Part shown: in pieces, positions 1 to 13,120 of the stretch | How positions within the stretch are numbered: the first letter of the stretch is position 1 | Layout: every line of letters begins with the position of its first letter | Assembly (NCBI GenBank): GCA_004009845.1 | Contig: RMBW01000036.1 | Location: forward strand, 124,001-188,000 | DNA: 64,000 bases | Direction: 5' to 3' | Source: Davidsoniella eucalypti | Taxonomy: Eukaryota > Ascomycota > Sordariomycetes > Microascales > Ceratocystidaceae | Made by a program: the position numbers and the translations under genes | The notes under the pieces: generated by a model | Databases searched by the model: none | What the model was told of the DNA's origin: nothing | The model's input: the letters and a program-made list of their open reading frames with translations, nothing else

Positions 1-1020
1 AGGGACTTGCATATAACACACAGATATACATCGAGCTCCCTTCCTTCTCCTCCTCATACTCATAACAATATCGCATCTATACGCCGACTCCGGCTCCGGG
101 TTGCCATCTCGCAGCAAGCTTTTAATCCGGCACTACTGTCTAGTCACAAGCTAGAACCAACTGTAGAACACTGCTAGTGTATGGGGCTTTGTTTTGTTTA
201 ATTCGTTTTCTGCCTGTCGTTTTGACAAGTAGAAGAGGCAGATGAGTTCTTTATGCCTTGGCGATACGGCCCATGCACGAAAATGAAGGTCAACCTCTTG
301 TATTTACCAGCGAGGAGTACATGTATATTCTGATTCATGCTATATCAGATGTACATATATATACGGTAGTACATACCAGTGCCTATAGAAGCACGGATAA
401 TTTACCTTCTAGTATGTTAATGCTTCGTGTTCTTAGCTGTCTAGTTCAAGTTTACACTGCCAATACTAGTGTGTACTGGTATATTTGTCTGTGTTGTTGT
501 TTGGCATTCTTTTCTCCGATAGGGAGATATCGGGGAATAAAACATGGACAGAAAAAAAAAGAACTGATCTATTCTAGGCTAATCAACTCAGTATTTCAAG
601 CTGAATCGAGCTTGAGAAAATTAAAAATTTGTTGAATAAAAAAGACCTCATGTGAGGATCCAGCAGGAACCTGGAGAAGCCTTCTGAACCAAGCAAGAAA
701 CACCTCACTGAATTGATTATACTGATAAAAGGCTCATGTGGGCTTCCTTTGTTATATAGCAGAGAATATATAGAAGGAATCCGCTTTCCTATCCAGCAGA
801 CAAATATTGGATTCTTTATTTCTCATCTGTGGCATGGAATATAGGCGGGGATACATTTATTGATCGATCTAGGAGAATATGAGGAGAATATGAAAATAAA
901 TACAAGAAGAAAAAAAGGTCAGTGCTTTGCATTGAGGTTTTAATGCACAAACTTACACAAATCTTTCTAGCAAATCATTACCGTATCGGTAAATCATAGC
1001 AAGATGGATGGGGCTGTAAA

Positions 1021-1032
1021 GGGTTAGGGTTA
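1021..1032 (+). repeat. Two-unit telomere-like motif
   Basis: Two tandem GGGTTA units, the typical filamentous-fungal telomere repeat. Two units can occur by chance. In fungi such sites can also bind Myb/TRF-like factors of the Tbf1 type. There is no sign of a true interstitial telomere array around it. Confidence 0.3.
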
Positions 1033-1322
1033 TAGCGTGTAAGTAGAAAATCAAACAGTACAGAAAAAGACCATTAGTTCAACCAACTTTTTGTCTATTC
1101 TGAACCTACTAGCAAGGTCTCACTCACACAAGGGCTCGTTCCATGGATCAGGCGAATATACAGGCGACAGCGTGACCCAGGGGCGTTCGCTTGTGTACAG
1201 GTTCGTTGACTCTGCTTTCGATCATGTCGAGAGTTTTCGTGTTGTTTATTTATCTCCCGTTTCCCGTTTTCCTTTTTTGTTTGTTCTTAGTTCAGTCCAC
1301 TATTTATTACTTGCTAGGAAGT

Positions 1323-1414
1323 AGTATTAGTTCAGGGCTGTGTATCTCAGGATACCGAGGTGCTACATAGCTATTAGAGCTCTATTTCCACCTTGAGACA
1401 AAAGAAAATAAATA
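1323..1414 (+). repeat. A-tailed interspersed repeat, copy 1
   Basis: The core at 1340-1398 matches 30056-30114 at 51 of 59 positions by eye. Seven of the eight differences are transitions. Similarity starts a little earlier, at a shared AGTATTAGT, and both copies run into an A-rich tail. Same orientation plus an A-rich 3' end suggests a retroposed element, either a SINE or the 3' end of a LINE. I see no clear tRNA-type B box. Element identity is inference. Confidence 0.6.
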
Positions 1415-4117
1415 AAACGCAATGAAATAGCAGCTAACTAGCGTGGACTGGTTAAAGCAGTGGTCAGTTACTTGCTGCTTAGCGGTGCTACCTTGACTAT
1501 TGAAATCGAGATTTTTTCCCTTCTAGACCGGCTGGTAAACGAACAAACCCTCTGGTGACCAAAGCTCTACAACGTATTGGCTTCTTTCTCGTGCCTTTCG
1601 TTGGAGAAGGCGGTGTCTGGAAACGGAGTGGTAAACACAAACATGCTTAGTACACACAGTACTTACGACTTAACTGGCTGTAATATACATATGGTGTCGA
1701 CTAATATCTCATCAGCATCAGAATGCCATGCAAACGCATGTCCACTAGCAACTAAGATCTATCCAACTTGGTATTTCTAATGTTTGCGTTGGCTCGAACT
1801 AAACCAGGCTTCCAGGGACGCCGCCCCCTTCTTTGCGGCCTGTCACATCCATATCACATCACACATTGGAGCATCACCAGGAATGAGTGATAGTAGGTAC
1901 CAAGATGACATGATATTACGGCTGTAGTGTCTTGTAATGTCTAGTCGCCGAACATGATATACTATTGAACAACTGGAGCACAGGGGACCAGAGAAGGGGT
2001 CTTGCCTGATATCTGGGTCACAGTCTGAGGCAGCATGTTTCTGGTTATAGCAATTGGCGATGTTTGGATAGGCTGTAGTTGTGTATGTATGCATATGCAT
2101 GTAGTATGATTTCCTGTTTGTCGTAGGAGAGGAAGATGAAAAGAAAAAGAGGCGTGCGTATGCACTGTGACTGCACGTCTAAAAACCAGCCTCGATCGCA
2201 GGCAGATTGCAGCTAGAAGATGACTGGGCTAGGACTAGGTCTTCGTTCTAATACAACCATAAACGCCAGGCCCTAGCCTTGCACTAGGAGGACGTAGAGA
2301 GCAACAACCGATAGAAAGAAGAACCGTAGATACCGGTTGGTTAGACTTGGCCTGGCCTGGCCCGGCCTAGAGTAGACACAACTGGAATTTGAATAGACAA
2401 CTTTTGGGACAGGATGGATAATATCGATGGGTGGTGTGCATTCGTTTGCAGACAGGCAATATGAATACAAAAAACACATGCAAGGTAATATGCACAATAA
2501 TACACACCAACACCGGCCCAATCTGTATGTACGAACTAACAAAGCCATGTATAGTATATTTGTGGTTACATATTATTCTTATTTACTGTATTGTCTTGCC
2601 TCGTGGATGCTTGCTTGCATGTGGCTTTTATTGTAAGAGCCTATTTTAATATGCTGCTGAGCTTCTGATAGTGGTTAGTCGCACTCATAAAGCCATCAAT
2701 CTCATAGTGGCAGCTGCGATTTGGGAATTGCAATTGCAGCTTTGGTAGTATTACTATTTCTGATATGGAGAAGTCCCATTCTGTAAAGAGAAGCTGGCTT
2801 AAGTATTTTATGGCTCTTGCATTTATTCCACCTTTTTTTATTTTCTTGTTTATTTCACATCTTTCTGACTTCTCTTCTTCTTTCTATTGATTTGTTGTGA
2901 GCGTTGTTTTTTTTCTTGGATTTTCGAGAATAGCCAAACTTGAAACTATCGTGACTTTTGATTACAGTGTCCTCTTGTTTACCTGATTTTCCTTTCCTTT
3001 CATTTATTTTTTATTTGTTTTTTATGGACGGTTGATCAGCATCCCGCGTCGTCTGTCTGTCTACGGTCTCTTTAGCCGAGCATCATATATTCCCTCCTCC
3101 TTCGCTATTCGTTTTCCGTTTTCCGGCATTTCTCTCTTTGCTCAAGTCCCTGGATGATAGATGTGAAACTGGGATCTTTATGCTCCAAGAACACCGCAAA
3201 CCCCCAAACGTAAAATTCCACCTTGACAACTTGTCCATCTAAGCCTGTTCACTTGTTCTGGCATTGGGCCAAGCCTGATCGCCAGCAAATCCCTCCTAGC
3301 GGTGCTTTATCTGCCTCTTGAGAACTACTACGGCAAAACCTCCTATCCTCGTTCTTGAGCCTATCGCACAACACAACCTTGACAGGCAGTCCATCTTGCA
3401 GTGATCCGTCTTTGGCTCCTCCTGCTGCCTCTCCTCCCCTCCAGAAATTAGAAAGAGGAGGCGTGAGCCAGACTTACTGGGCTCGTCCTCTTTTGCCGCC
3501 TCTTGGTGCGGAGAGTGATATTCGGTTCTTGGATTTTTGAAGGCGAGTTGGACAAATCAACACGGAGGTGACGAGATCTAAGCGAGACCAATAGCAATAA
3601 CATAGAGTTGACCTCATCGTACATATCACATATTCCAGCATAACGACGGCATAGTAGAGCACAACACAGCACAATTTATACCTTCTATAGCCCTGTCAAC
3701 CACGACAAGTGTTCCTGGCCTTTTTGGACCTCCCCTCGCCAGTTACTTTCGGCTCTATACGTCCGCTGTCAAGCACTTGCTGCGAAATTAGCCAAAACAG
3801 ACAAGTTGAATTGGTTTGCTAGCTCCGATCAATCTATATCATTAAAATAGGCCTATCTCTCCGAGAAAGAGCTGAGAAGAAACACAGTAGCGCCCATTGC
3901 CCATTCACGAAGCCGGGGCCTGGTAGTCCAATCTTAAACCAAGTCACTTTGGCATTACAGAAAAAGAGAAAAGTGCTGGCTTTATTTTCTGATTTATCGT
4001 TTGCCTGTTTTTGTATCGAGGTTCTATCAAGGATCTATCTATTGATACTATAGCCAAATATAGCAGACAGGCAGACCACCACCACGGCAACTGGAACACA
4101 CCATATTAGTGCTCGGC

Positions 4118-7100
4118 ATGGGCTTATCAACACACGCAGCGAGTAGTCTGCCCCAGACAGGATCAGCATTAACCACTGACTTGGCTGCTATGTCAAATGC
4201 TACTAGTGACCACGGCCTATGGGGCATATCCAAGAAGCCGCCGCCGACTATGACGCCGACCATGGCTCGCGAAACGCAAGATGACGACGTTGATGCCGGC
4301 AACAGCATTACCACGAGTGGCAGACAGAAAAATACCAAGAGAGAAACCCTCCCTCTTAGGCGTGAAATCGAGATATCTGGCGTAGGCAAAGCAACGGCAA
4401 CGGCTTTTGATGCTAATGCCGATGCTGGTGCTAGTGCTGATACCAATACTAGGAATAATAGTAGTGGTAATGGTAGCACTCGTGATGCTTCGTCCAGCCA
4501 GAGGAAAAAGAGTACTGTGACTGTTACAGCAGATAGTGCTACTGGAAATAGGACGGTTGCTGCTGACATCCTGGGCCCTTCTATAATAATTACGACCAGG
4601 GTTGGGCCCGGCTGCGATAGCAGGGCCCAGACCCAGGATCAGGACATCGACAGGGGCCTTCCGCGCCAAAACCGGCTCCCAGCACCAGATGCAACAGCAG
4701 CTTTCAGTGCAGTTTCTTCGACTTCTACCGCTACTGCTACTGCTACTGCTAGCGCCCATACTAGTGGCCCTACAGCTGCTGGTGCTACTAGCAGTACTAC
4801 AGACGGTACTGCAGACTCTACTGTCGATATTTCTCTTCATCCCCTGCAAGTAGTGCCGGACACTACTGTAACCAAACCAGCTTTCTCGGCTCCAGTGCAC
4901 ACCAGGAGAGCGTGGTTTCATAGAACTCACAAGCCTTCCAGGTTGAAGACCAAGCCGCCTGGCCTCTCTAGCATTAGCACTGCCAACTCGCAGTTCTCTT
5001 ATTCCTTATCCTCCCCCACCGTGCTGCCGTCGTCACCGCTGCCGTTTTCTTCTTCCTCAGTTGTTGCAGCTTCGACATCGTCTTCGTCGCTCTCTGTTTT
5101 TGCTCCCCATCCAGCGTTGTTTGCTGCGTCCTTTGCCGGTCCTCCTCCAAGCCCAGTCAAGATCAAGAAGCTGCGTAAACGATCCCAGCAGGCTGCGTCT
5201 TCTCGACGACGTTCTCTGGCACCACCGCCACGCTCGCCGGGTCTTCAGCCGCCGTTGCCAACGCCACCGCCTGCGCTATCTTGTACTATTCCTCTCGAAA
5301 CATCTGCAGCCCAGACGGCCTCTGCTACAACCACCGCGTCTCCAGTGAGGGCCTCGTCTCTCGCTCATCTGCGGTCCTTTTCTATCAGCCATCGCCAGCA
5401 CCCACACCCGCACCCGCTTCACGAACAGCAAAAACTGCCTACGATTCAAGCATATCCACCAACCATACACGACGATAGCGACAACGACACCGAGAACGGC
5501 TTTGTTCCAAGCCTAGATTCGGATCTAGCCCTTGCCCACGCATTGGCTCCGGTTCTTGGCCAACCAAGCTCTAGACCAGTTGCTGCCGGCAACAGCATAG
5601 TGAAACCCTCATCGAATAGCACTGCTGTCAACGCCGGCCACGAACTGTCTTCCGAAGACTTACATAAAGCTCCAGTAGCCGAGGAAGTAGAAGATAACGA
5701 CGAATCTCAGATCATTCCCACTGTCTCCAGGGCACAGAACCTCGACCTCGACCTCAACCTCGACCTCGACTTCAACTTTGGCTTTGGCCTTGAACCACCA
5801 ACTCAGCCACCGGCTACATCTATTTCTAACCTCAACGCCGGTATCAAGCATCTATCTACAGCCGGCACTGCCAAAACTGTAATATCTCGGCCCGACTCCG
5901 AAGTCTTGGACACTGACCCCGTCGACGACCGCATCAGCATTCTCACGGCTAGTGACCTTGTGGCTGTATACACTACTGCTACTGTCACCACTATGCGTGC
6001 CTCGGCTGTCCGCCCTGAAGTTGTTGATGTGCGCCGCACCGGGTCATCATTACTTGGTGCACATCACCACCTAGTGCATGATGCCATTGCTACACCTGTA
6101 CTGACGCCGGCAATCTCGATCCCAATCGGCGGTGACATTGACTCTGGTGTGCTTGAGGGACGCATGGCCGCAGCCGCCGTGGCTGCAGCTGCCATCTCGG
6201 ATATAGGGATAGGTGGTGTCGGAAGTGGTAGTAGAAGCTCCTCTGCGCTAGGCTTCAAGTTTCGCGCCGCTGCAGCTGTTGTTGATGGCATAGGCCGCCC
6301 ACAGGTGTCTCCTGTCGGTACTTCAGTAGCTATCATGGGCAGTTCTCACGGATTAGCGCATTCGAGATCTCAGTCGATCATGACGCATCAGACATCCTAT
6401 GGCTCGCTCAAGCCGTCCGGTGCTCAGCAGGCTCAGTACACTAGCCATGGCCACACGCCATCAAATTCTACGATTGCTACAGTTATGTCGGATGGATCAT
6501 CACCGGCTTCAGCCCGGCGCATAGTGCCTCCAGCACAGCTCTCGGCCGAAGACTTTGAGATGCTGCCACCAACGATTCAACGCAAGGTATGTTACTTTTC
6601 GCTTTGTTCCCCAACCCATTACTCAGGATATTGTATTTCATAACGGTTCCCACTGTTTAATCCTTCTCATCCAATCCTGATTTCAGGTTTGGTTCTTTTC
6701 GAAGTCAAAAAGAAGCCTGCTTTGTGTTAGCCAAACTTGACCTCTTGTTTCGCTAGTGAAGTCACTAGCTTAGTACAAAGAAGTTAGAGGGCATCTTCTA
6801 CAATATTGCCAATACGGCCTAGTCTGGTCGGTTTGTTCCATGGTTAAACAGCCACATTTTGCTGGACGGCGCTTACTTGGTCCCAAAACTTGAGTGGCCA
6901 ATGAGATTGTACAGAGTTGTCCGACCTCAGAGCTCCTTCTTTCCCCTCCTATTCACATGCTCGATTGCGATACCCCCTCTGCTGGTGATCAAAACATACA
7001 ACACAAGTCTCCTAGCTTTGAGTTGAGCTGCTTGAGGCAAGTTCCTTTTTGATCGGCTGGGGCACTTTTGCAATAAGCCACACACTTTGCGGCTTGATCA

Positions 7101-10100
7101 TCATTTGAACGAAAACAAGAAAAAATTCTACAGCTTTGTTGGGATGTAATATTTTGTGCCTCTCATCGCCCTGATCCACGTCATGGAAGTCTAGTGTTCC
7201 TTCCACTTTAATCCCAATGGGCCGTGTTCTTCCTGACCCTAAAGCCGTTGGCAGCGGAAACAGACTGGACTGGACTGGTGTGAATCGCAGCAGGTTACTT
7301 GCCGAATCACGTGTTTGTGGCTTCCAGCAAGGAGCCGTCGTGTGAAGTCAAGTTCCAATTATCTATCTGTACTCCGATGTTTTCTCTATTTTCTGTCTTC
7401 TTTCAGCCATATGAAAAGCGAGCAAAAAACACATTGACGAGAGAAACTATTGAGTGGGATACGCACTAGAAACTAGAATGGCAAAAATTTGCGTCGCTCA
7501 CAACTTCACAACTTAACCTTTAAGCTACTTGAGGAAGTGATCGATACCAACATGTCTTTTTTGACGCCAACAGGCCATTTCCTTGCTTGTCTACTTGTGC
7601 CTTCTTTCTTCTAGCTTGAAAATGCGTCTTTTCTTTTGCGTTGGATATTCATATTGGTTAACGCTTCGATCATTATCGTCATTGTTGCATCTGGCATGAT
7701 CTGGTCCCAATTACAAGTGTAGTATGGATCGATGATTTGGTGCAGGGATGTCAAACTAATCGACGCAAGCGAGACCGGGTTGAATATTCAATATGGCAGC
7801 CAAGTACTAGTTGGCACGCGTCTCTGTCCGTTGGCTTCAAGGAGACGCAGCTGGTGGTGCTGGCCATGGCTAGATTGAGAACGACTTTGACCAGGGAAGA
7901 TATAGAGATGGGCAAGCCCCAAAAAGTTGCATGTTGCCTTTGGTCTGCTGTAGCCAACAAGCTGTGATCTACGGTTCAGACAACACTCAAACCGCCTCGC
8001 TAGAGGAAAGATTTGAACATGATATTTTTTTTCTTCGCCGGTCTTATCCTGTTTCTCTATTTCCCCGCACCTCCAAGAATGAAACTGGATTATACCTTCA
8101 CATACTGCAGACATTGTTCTTGGCTTGCCTTTGCGGACGCCTAACGAAACTTTTGCGCTAGTCGCTAAGAAGCTTGTCTGGCGGCTGACTTGAAGTCTGA
8201 GATTCCTGAGAGACCTGGATGCGAGTGGATCGAGGACCCTGTCTAGGACATGTTTCCTCTCCTCTATCTTAAGATGACCTTGGTCGATAGCTGCCTGTCT
8301 AGTGAAGTGGCTGCTTCTTCTAAGTTGTCATCCTCTCCTTGTAGCATTCTCGTTCTCTCGCTCTTATGGAAAATAGGAAGATCGTTAGTGGGAGCCCCAG
8401 ACCAGGGACCCCATGCAGGTGTCTATCTTGTTTTACTCAATTTTCCCCTTTTTTCCTCGTCCTTCTAGTGGATTGTCCAGATCTCTGCTTTTCCTATCCA
8501 GTCATAATTACGTTCATGTGTGCCTGGGTTGCATATGCATGACCATCCCAATGAGCGATCCATTAATGCGCCAACAATCCCCAAAAGGGCAAAAAGAGGG
8601 AACCCCCCTGGTTTGGCGTGACAGTCTGTCTTTGTTCCTGCTACCGAAGAACAGTATCACAGTGGCTCGTTTCTTAAGTGAGGAACTGGTAGCATATACA
8701 TAGCCAATATGTACGTACATACATGTATATGTATGTCATGGTATTTGGGGTGCTATATTGGACAGCAACATTGGACTCTGATACCTGGGCACGTGCCAAT
8801 ATTGGCATGTCAAGTAAAGGAAGGCTGGTCCAGCGACTTTTTTCCCCATATCATATTTACTGCATGCATTAGCATTAGCATTAGTGAGCTTAGTTGGCTG
8901 AGGCTTTGTCTTGCCTTTATTCAGAGCTTCAATACAGGCAGGCTGGCTAAGTAAGAAATTTCTCAACAGGGCATAAAAAACAATGCTGTACTAATAGAAG
9001 GGGGAAAACACTGCTAAGTTTAGTGGTGGACAAGGGCAGTCAAAAGGCCCACTTTTTGGCTACTGGTTTGTCTTGAGAAAATGGCCAGATAGCTTTTATA
9101 AGGCCTGAAAGCGGCTCCTGACCCGAGCTAGGCCTAACTCGCCCCCGCCTGGGTTTGCATCTCTATTTGTATTTTCTTGGCAGATTTACAGCGAGCGAAA
9201 GTTATTGTTCAAGCTGAGACTTGGTGGTGGCTCGGGCGTTCCCTTTTTCCTTACTTTTCATTTTCTCCCTCCATCTACTTTATTTTTTTTTAATACCTTT
9301 TGCTTTGCCCAAGTTCATGCCGCAGCCGTTGCATAGAAACAAAAAAAGCTTTTGTCTTTATTTGGTTTTGCTTGCTTGTTGCGTTGCCTGGTCTCCCGAC
9401 AACGTTAACGTCAGTGGCCCTTTTAGCATTATTTGTTTGTTTGCTGCTTACCATGAGCTACGTTGCTGCTACTTCATACCTTTTTTTGCTATCTTTGCTG
9501 CACTACAATTGCAACAAGAGCCGCGCATAGTGTGTCAGAACAGAACGAAGCGCAGTTCAGGCCCAAAGCGCATGCATGATCAAAGCGAGCGATCCGTGAA
9601 TCACCTGTCGCTACCACTGTTGCTACGACTGTGACTGCAATAACGTCGTCATCGATCTTCTGTCACAGAGGAAAAGCAGTGATGGTGTGGTGATAGTTTT
9701 TGTTGTTGTTTTGGTTTGTGCTGCACTTTGTGTACCAGCAATCCAGCTTATTTCCCTTTTTGGACCAGAGCTAGTGGTTCTGCTGCTTCTTATAGGCTAG
9801 CGTTTTTGTTCCTGCATTTAATTGTCCCATTTCCGCCACCAGAGCTAGTGGTGAGTGACAGTTACAACAGGAACACAATAGCTGCGAGGCAAGTACTTTT
9901 TTTCTGCACCACCACTGAGACTTTATTTTTTTGTATGCTATAAGCTTTATACTGGCATTTCTTCGGACCAAGGTTCGATTTCAAATATAGAAATAGAAAG
10001 TATAGGGCGAGCTGGCTAGAATTGGCTGGCCGGTTCTGTCTGGGATTGTGATTCGAAGTCGATGCAGGATCCTAGAACCTGGAGCGGACAATGCCATCCA

Positions 10101-13100
10101 ATCCAGACTTGAAAACGACAGCCAATGCTCTTGTTGTCAAAGCTAACAAAGAGAGATGGAAAGAGCTGCAGAATCGGGAATTCTCCGAGCGCACCATTAT
10201 CTCTGCTGTTTTTCCTGCTTTTTTGCTATCTGTCTTTGTTCCTCTTGCTCATTCGAGTTGGGTCGCATTGTGCTGCTACTTGTCTAGTCAGCAAGAGCGA
10301 TACTCAGCGAATGAAACATAAAATACAACGGCAGAAAACGGACGTACGGGTGTCGCTGTTCCTTGTTTTTAATGAATGCCCCTCTACCTTTCTCTTTCTC
10401 GTTCTTCTTCTCTTCTATCGCGACCTCCCACTCTGCCTTCCCCTCATTGCTTGACTTCACAATCTTGAGTTATTGTGCCAAGAAACCTGCAAGCTGCATG
10501 TAAGACTTCTATCTCGACATCAGGACCTGTAGAACCAGCAATCTTTCGCTTCTCCCCGATGCAGCTCATGGGAAGTTCCTGATGCTATTGCCGGATAAGA
10601 ATTGCATGACAAACAATCGCTATCTTGTTCTTTTTTTATCATCCCTTGCGGAGGCACTTGCTGGGGTCCTTTCTCTCCACTTTGATATCCCTTTTATTGA
10701 AATCCACTGCCTTCTATTACTATCGCCATACATGCTCGATCTCCCCCAAACCAACTCATTCTAACATGTCTGTTTTTTTGCAGTACTTTACCGAAGGCGA
10801 GCGTCAACAGTTTGTCAAGGCCCGCGTTTCCGAAGATTCGCAACACAACGCTTACTCGCCACGGCCCGGCTCTCGGAACCGCCCACACTCACGTTCTCGT
10901 CCGGTCTCTCCGCGGAGCTACTCTCCATCGTCACGGCCTACAAACATCCTCCAGTCTCGTGCTTCGCCAGTGCCACAACCACCAGCACCAATCATTACTA
11001 AGCGCCCAAAGACTCCCGAAGCCGTGATCAGCACATCCAGCGACGAAGACGACTTACAGTCTCCCAACATCTTCCCCACCCCCGGCCGCAAGTTGAAGAC
11101 TATCCGTGTCAAGCCCTCCGCATTGCCCGCTGCTAACATCAGCGAGCTTGTCCGTCGCCGGAAATCTCGAGCAAACTCGTTGGATTCCTCCTTCTACGCC
11201 AGTCTCCCAGACAAGATCAAACGTCGCCATCTTGACCTCGAGGAGCAAAACATTGCTGCTCGACACCGCAAGAAACCTACTAGACCACCGACACTAACGT
11301 CCACCGACCGTCTTGTACTCGATTGGACACGCCGTCGTCCGTCGTCAAATCCGACCCCTCCGCAAAGTGTGTACGGCGAAGAAGGCTTCGTGACCAGCCC
11401 ACGCAGCACGATTCAGCGCCGAAGATCATCTTTTGGTGCTACTATCGAAGACGGAGACACTGACCTCTACAACCCATTCAACAAACGCGTCACAGTGTTA
11501 CTGTCCCCCACTGAGAGTAGTGGTTCGCCCTTGAGTTCGCCTGCTGTCACAACATTGCCGGCATCTCCGATCCCATCTTCTGCTGCTGTCCCTACTTCTC
11601 CAATGTCGAGACTCGAGAGGCCATCGCTACGGCAAACGCCGACATCGCCGGCTGCTGTTGGTGGACATAGACCAAGCCTAAGCACCCCAATGGCTACTTT
11701 AGGTGGATCTTCTTTTAAAAAGGACGCTTTCATCGATAGCTTTCGGTGGTTGGATGAAGAGGAAGACCTTGATCTCAAGCTTCACTTAGACGACTATCAC
11801 CATAATCTCAGAACACAGCTACCCGCAAGCTCAAATAAGGCTAAGCCATCATTCCGCAGACATCTTTCTATAAATAAGATACCCTTCAGTCGGCCATTAC
11901 AAAGTGGAAGCAAGGACTATGCACCAACTATACAAGTTGGTCCTTATGGTCCTGTTACCAGTGTTCAAAACAAACGCAGATCACGAGCCCTATCACTGAT
12001 GACACCTCGCCATTCTACTTCTCTTTCCGACCAGATGGGACCTATTAGCCCTATCAGTCCTATTGATGAGACCGCTCACTATTCTGACCCCAATGCTCGT
12101 CTTAAGCTCAGATTGTATCTTGCCTCGCCTCAGAAATTCGATGAGGTTGTCGAGTATGGATTCCCGGCTGATGCGACGGATCCGAAGTCGCCTGCTCTAC
12201 CGCTTTCATTAGACTCATCTTTCCATGATTCTATGTCCATGGTATCACCCAAGACCCGGTTACCAAACAAGAGAAGAGAAACCATGCTTGATGAAAAGCT
12301 CTGCACCTTCTTGGAAGACGACAAGTCCTCCACCTGCAGCGGGGATGAAGATGATTTCCGATCTACACATGACTCTGAAGCCCCGCCTACACCACAAACG
12401 CCGCCTGAGAAGAACAGTGAGCGTGAAGAAATCGAGAAGCAAGTTCTTGCGTCGGCGGCATCAACTATCAAGCCTACTCTTGTGGGACCTGAGACGGTCT
12501 CTGCTAGTATTAGCATGAATAGCAACTCACGTTCGCCTGTGGTTGTTGTGCATAACAATACTGCTGCCACCCCTCAGGCTCTTCAACGCATGCCGAAGCC
12601 GACAACTGACTTTGAGGCAACATTAGCCTCGCGTGAGATGACTCTTCGCATGACTCTCACTCGGCCTGATCTACGCTCAGATGATGACCAGATGTATGGT
12701 TGGCAGACTCAAATTGTGGCGACGAGTGCTTCCTCTTCATTACCTTCAAGCCAAAACACCAGTCGTCAACCTTCACCATCGGTCCCAACACATCGTCGTG
12801 CCATGCCATCAGTGACCTACGAGCGCTCTCTGACATCATCATCAGCATCATCGACAATTTCCGGTAGCATCCCTGGTGAGCGTAACGTTCATTCACCCAC
12901 GCCAATAGCTATTGCTGGAAACTCGTCAGGCTTAGGCTACTCGACTACCATCGTAGGAGGAGCTGCGGCTGCTATACCTGACCCTGGTTGTGGCGTTTCA
13001 TCTCGTGATTCATCGTTTGCCAAAGAGAACATCGAGAGGCAATTTGCTGCGTTTGATCTAGATATGGAGCAGGACCGAGGAATGATGAAGCGCATTTGGC

Positions 13101-13120
13101 ACCGGGTACGCCGCAACTAA
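4118..13120 (+). CDS. Large intrinsically disordered fungal protein, two exons (about 1601 aa)
   Basis: Exons 4118-6586 and 10784-13120, both joined in phase 0. The start is the first in-frame ATG; the frame is open slightly upstream but only from GTG. Residues 1-800 are Ser/Thr/Ala/Pro-rich low complexity with short repeats, including an Asp-Leu-Asn run near residues 545-555. Conservation lies around the junction, where LPPTIQRK (exon 1) meets YFTEGERQQF (exon 2). This resembles the N-terminal LPxxIxRKYF..xERxxF signature I recall from uncharacterised Pezizomycotina proteins. Further family-like blocks in exon 2 are SFRWLDEEEDLDLKLHLDDYH, LKLRLYLASPQKFDE and a C-terminal IERQFAAFD...GMMKRIWHRVRR. 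There is no enzyme domain, signal peptide or membrane segment. Function unknown. Retention of the intron would add 18 codons and then a stop, giving an 841-aa product. An in-frame ATG at 10766 could start a separate 784-aa form. Confidence 0.75.
6587..10783 (+). other. Apparent 4.2-kb intron of the disordered-protein gene
   Basis: The donor GTATGT at 6587 directly follows the codon for Lys in QRK. The acceptor CAG at 10781-10783 is preceded by a T tract and a CTAAC branch point at 10761-10765, about 20 nt upstream. Both ends keep phase 0. I see no nested gene: all open frames inside are short, T-rich and without domains. CACGTG boxes occur near 7310 and 8790, so an internal promoter is possible. 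The intron is about 50 times longer than most others in the window. It may hide an alternative first exon rather than be removed as one unit. Confidence 0.6.

Larger units (their letters stand above)
1..4117. other. Non-coding region upstream of the large disordered-protein gene
   Basis: I see no convincing coding region on either strand. Open frames are short, lack recognisable domains and mostly translate T-rich or dinucleotide-like sequence. The stretch from about 2800 to 4100 is rich in pyrimidine tracts and probably contains the promoter and a long 5' leader of the gene that starts at 4118. It also holds a copy of an A-tailed repeat (1323-1414) and a two-unit telomere-like motif (1021-1032). 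The 3' end of a gene lying off the left edge could be here, but nothing supports it. Confidence 0.6.

Noticed and set aside
4048..4930. Long minus-strand open frames opposite exon 1 of the disordered-protein gene
   Set aside because: They are antisense shadows of GC-rich, Ser/Ala/Thr-repeat codons. They translate to Ser- or Val/Leu-rich strings without domains, and the plus strand carries the conserved motif.
9221..9634. A 137-aa hydrophobic frame inside the long intron
   Set aside because: It is built from T-rich sequence, gives random Phe/Leu/Ser composition, has no splice context and no recognisable domain.
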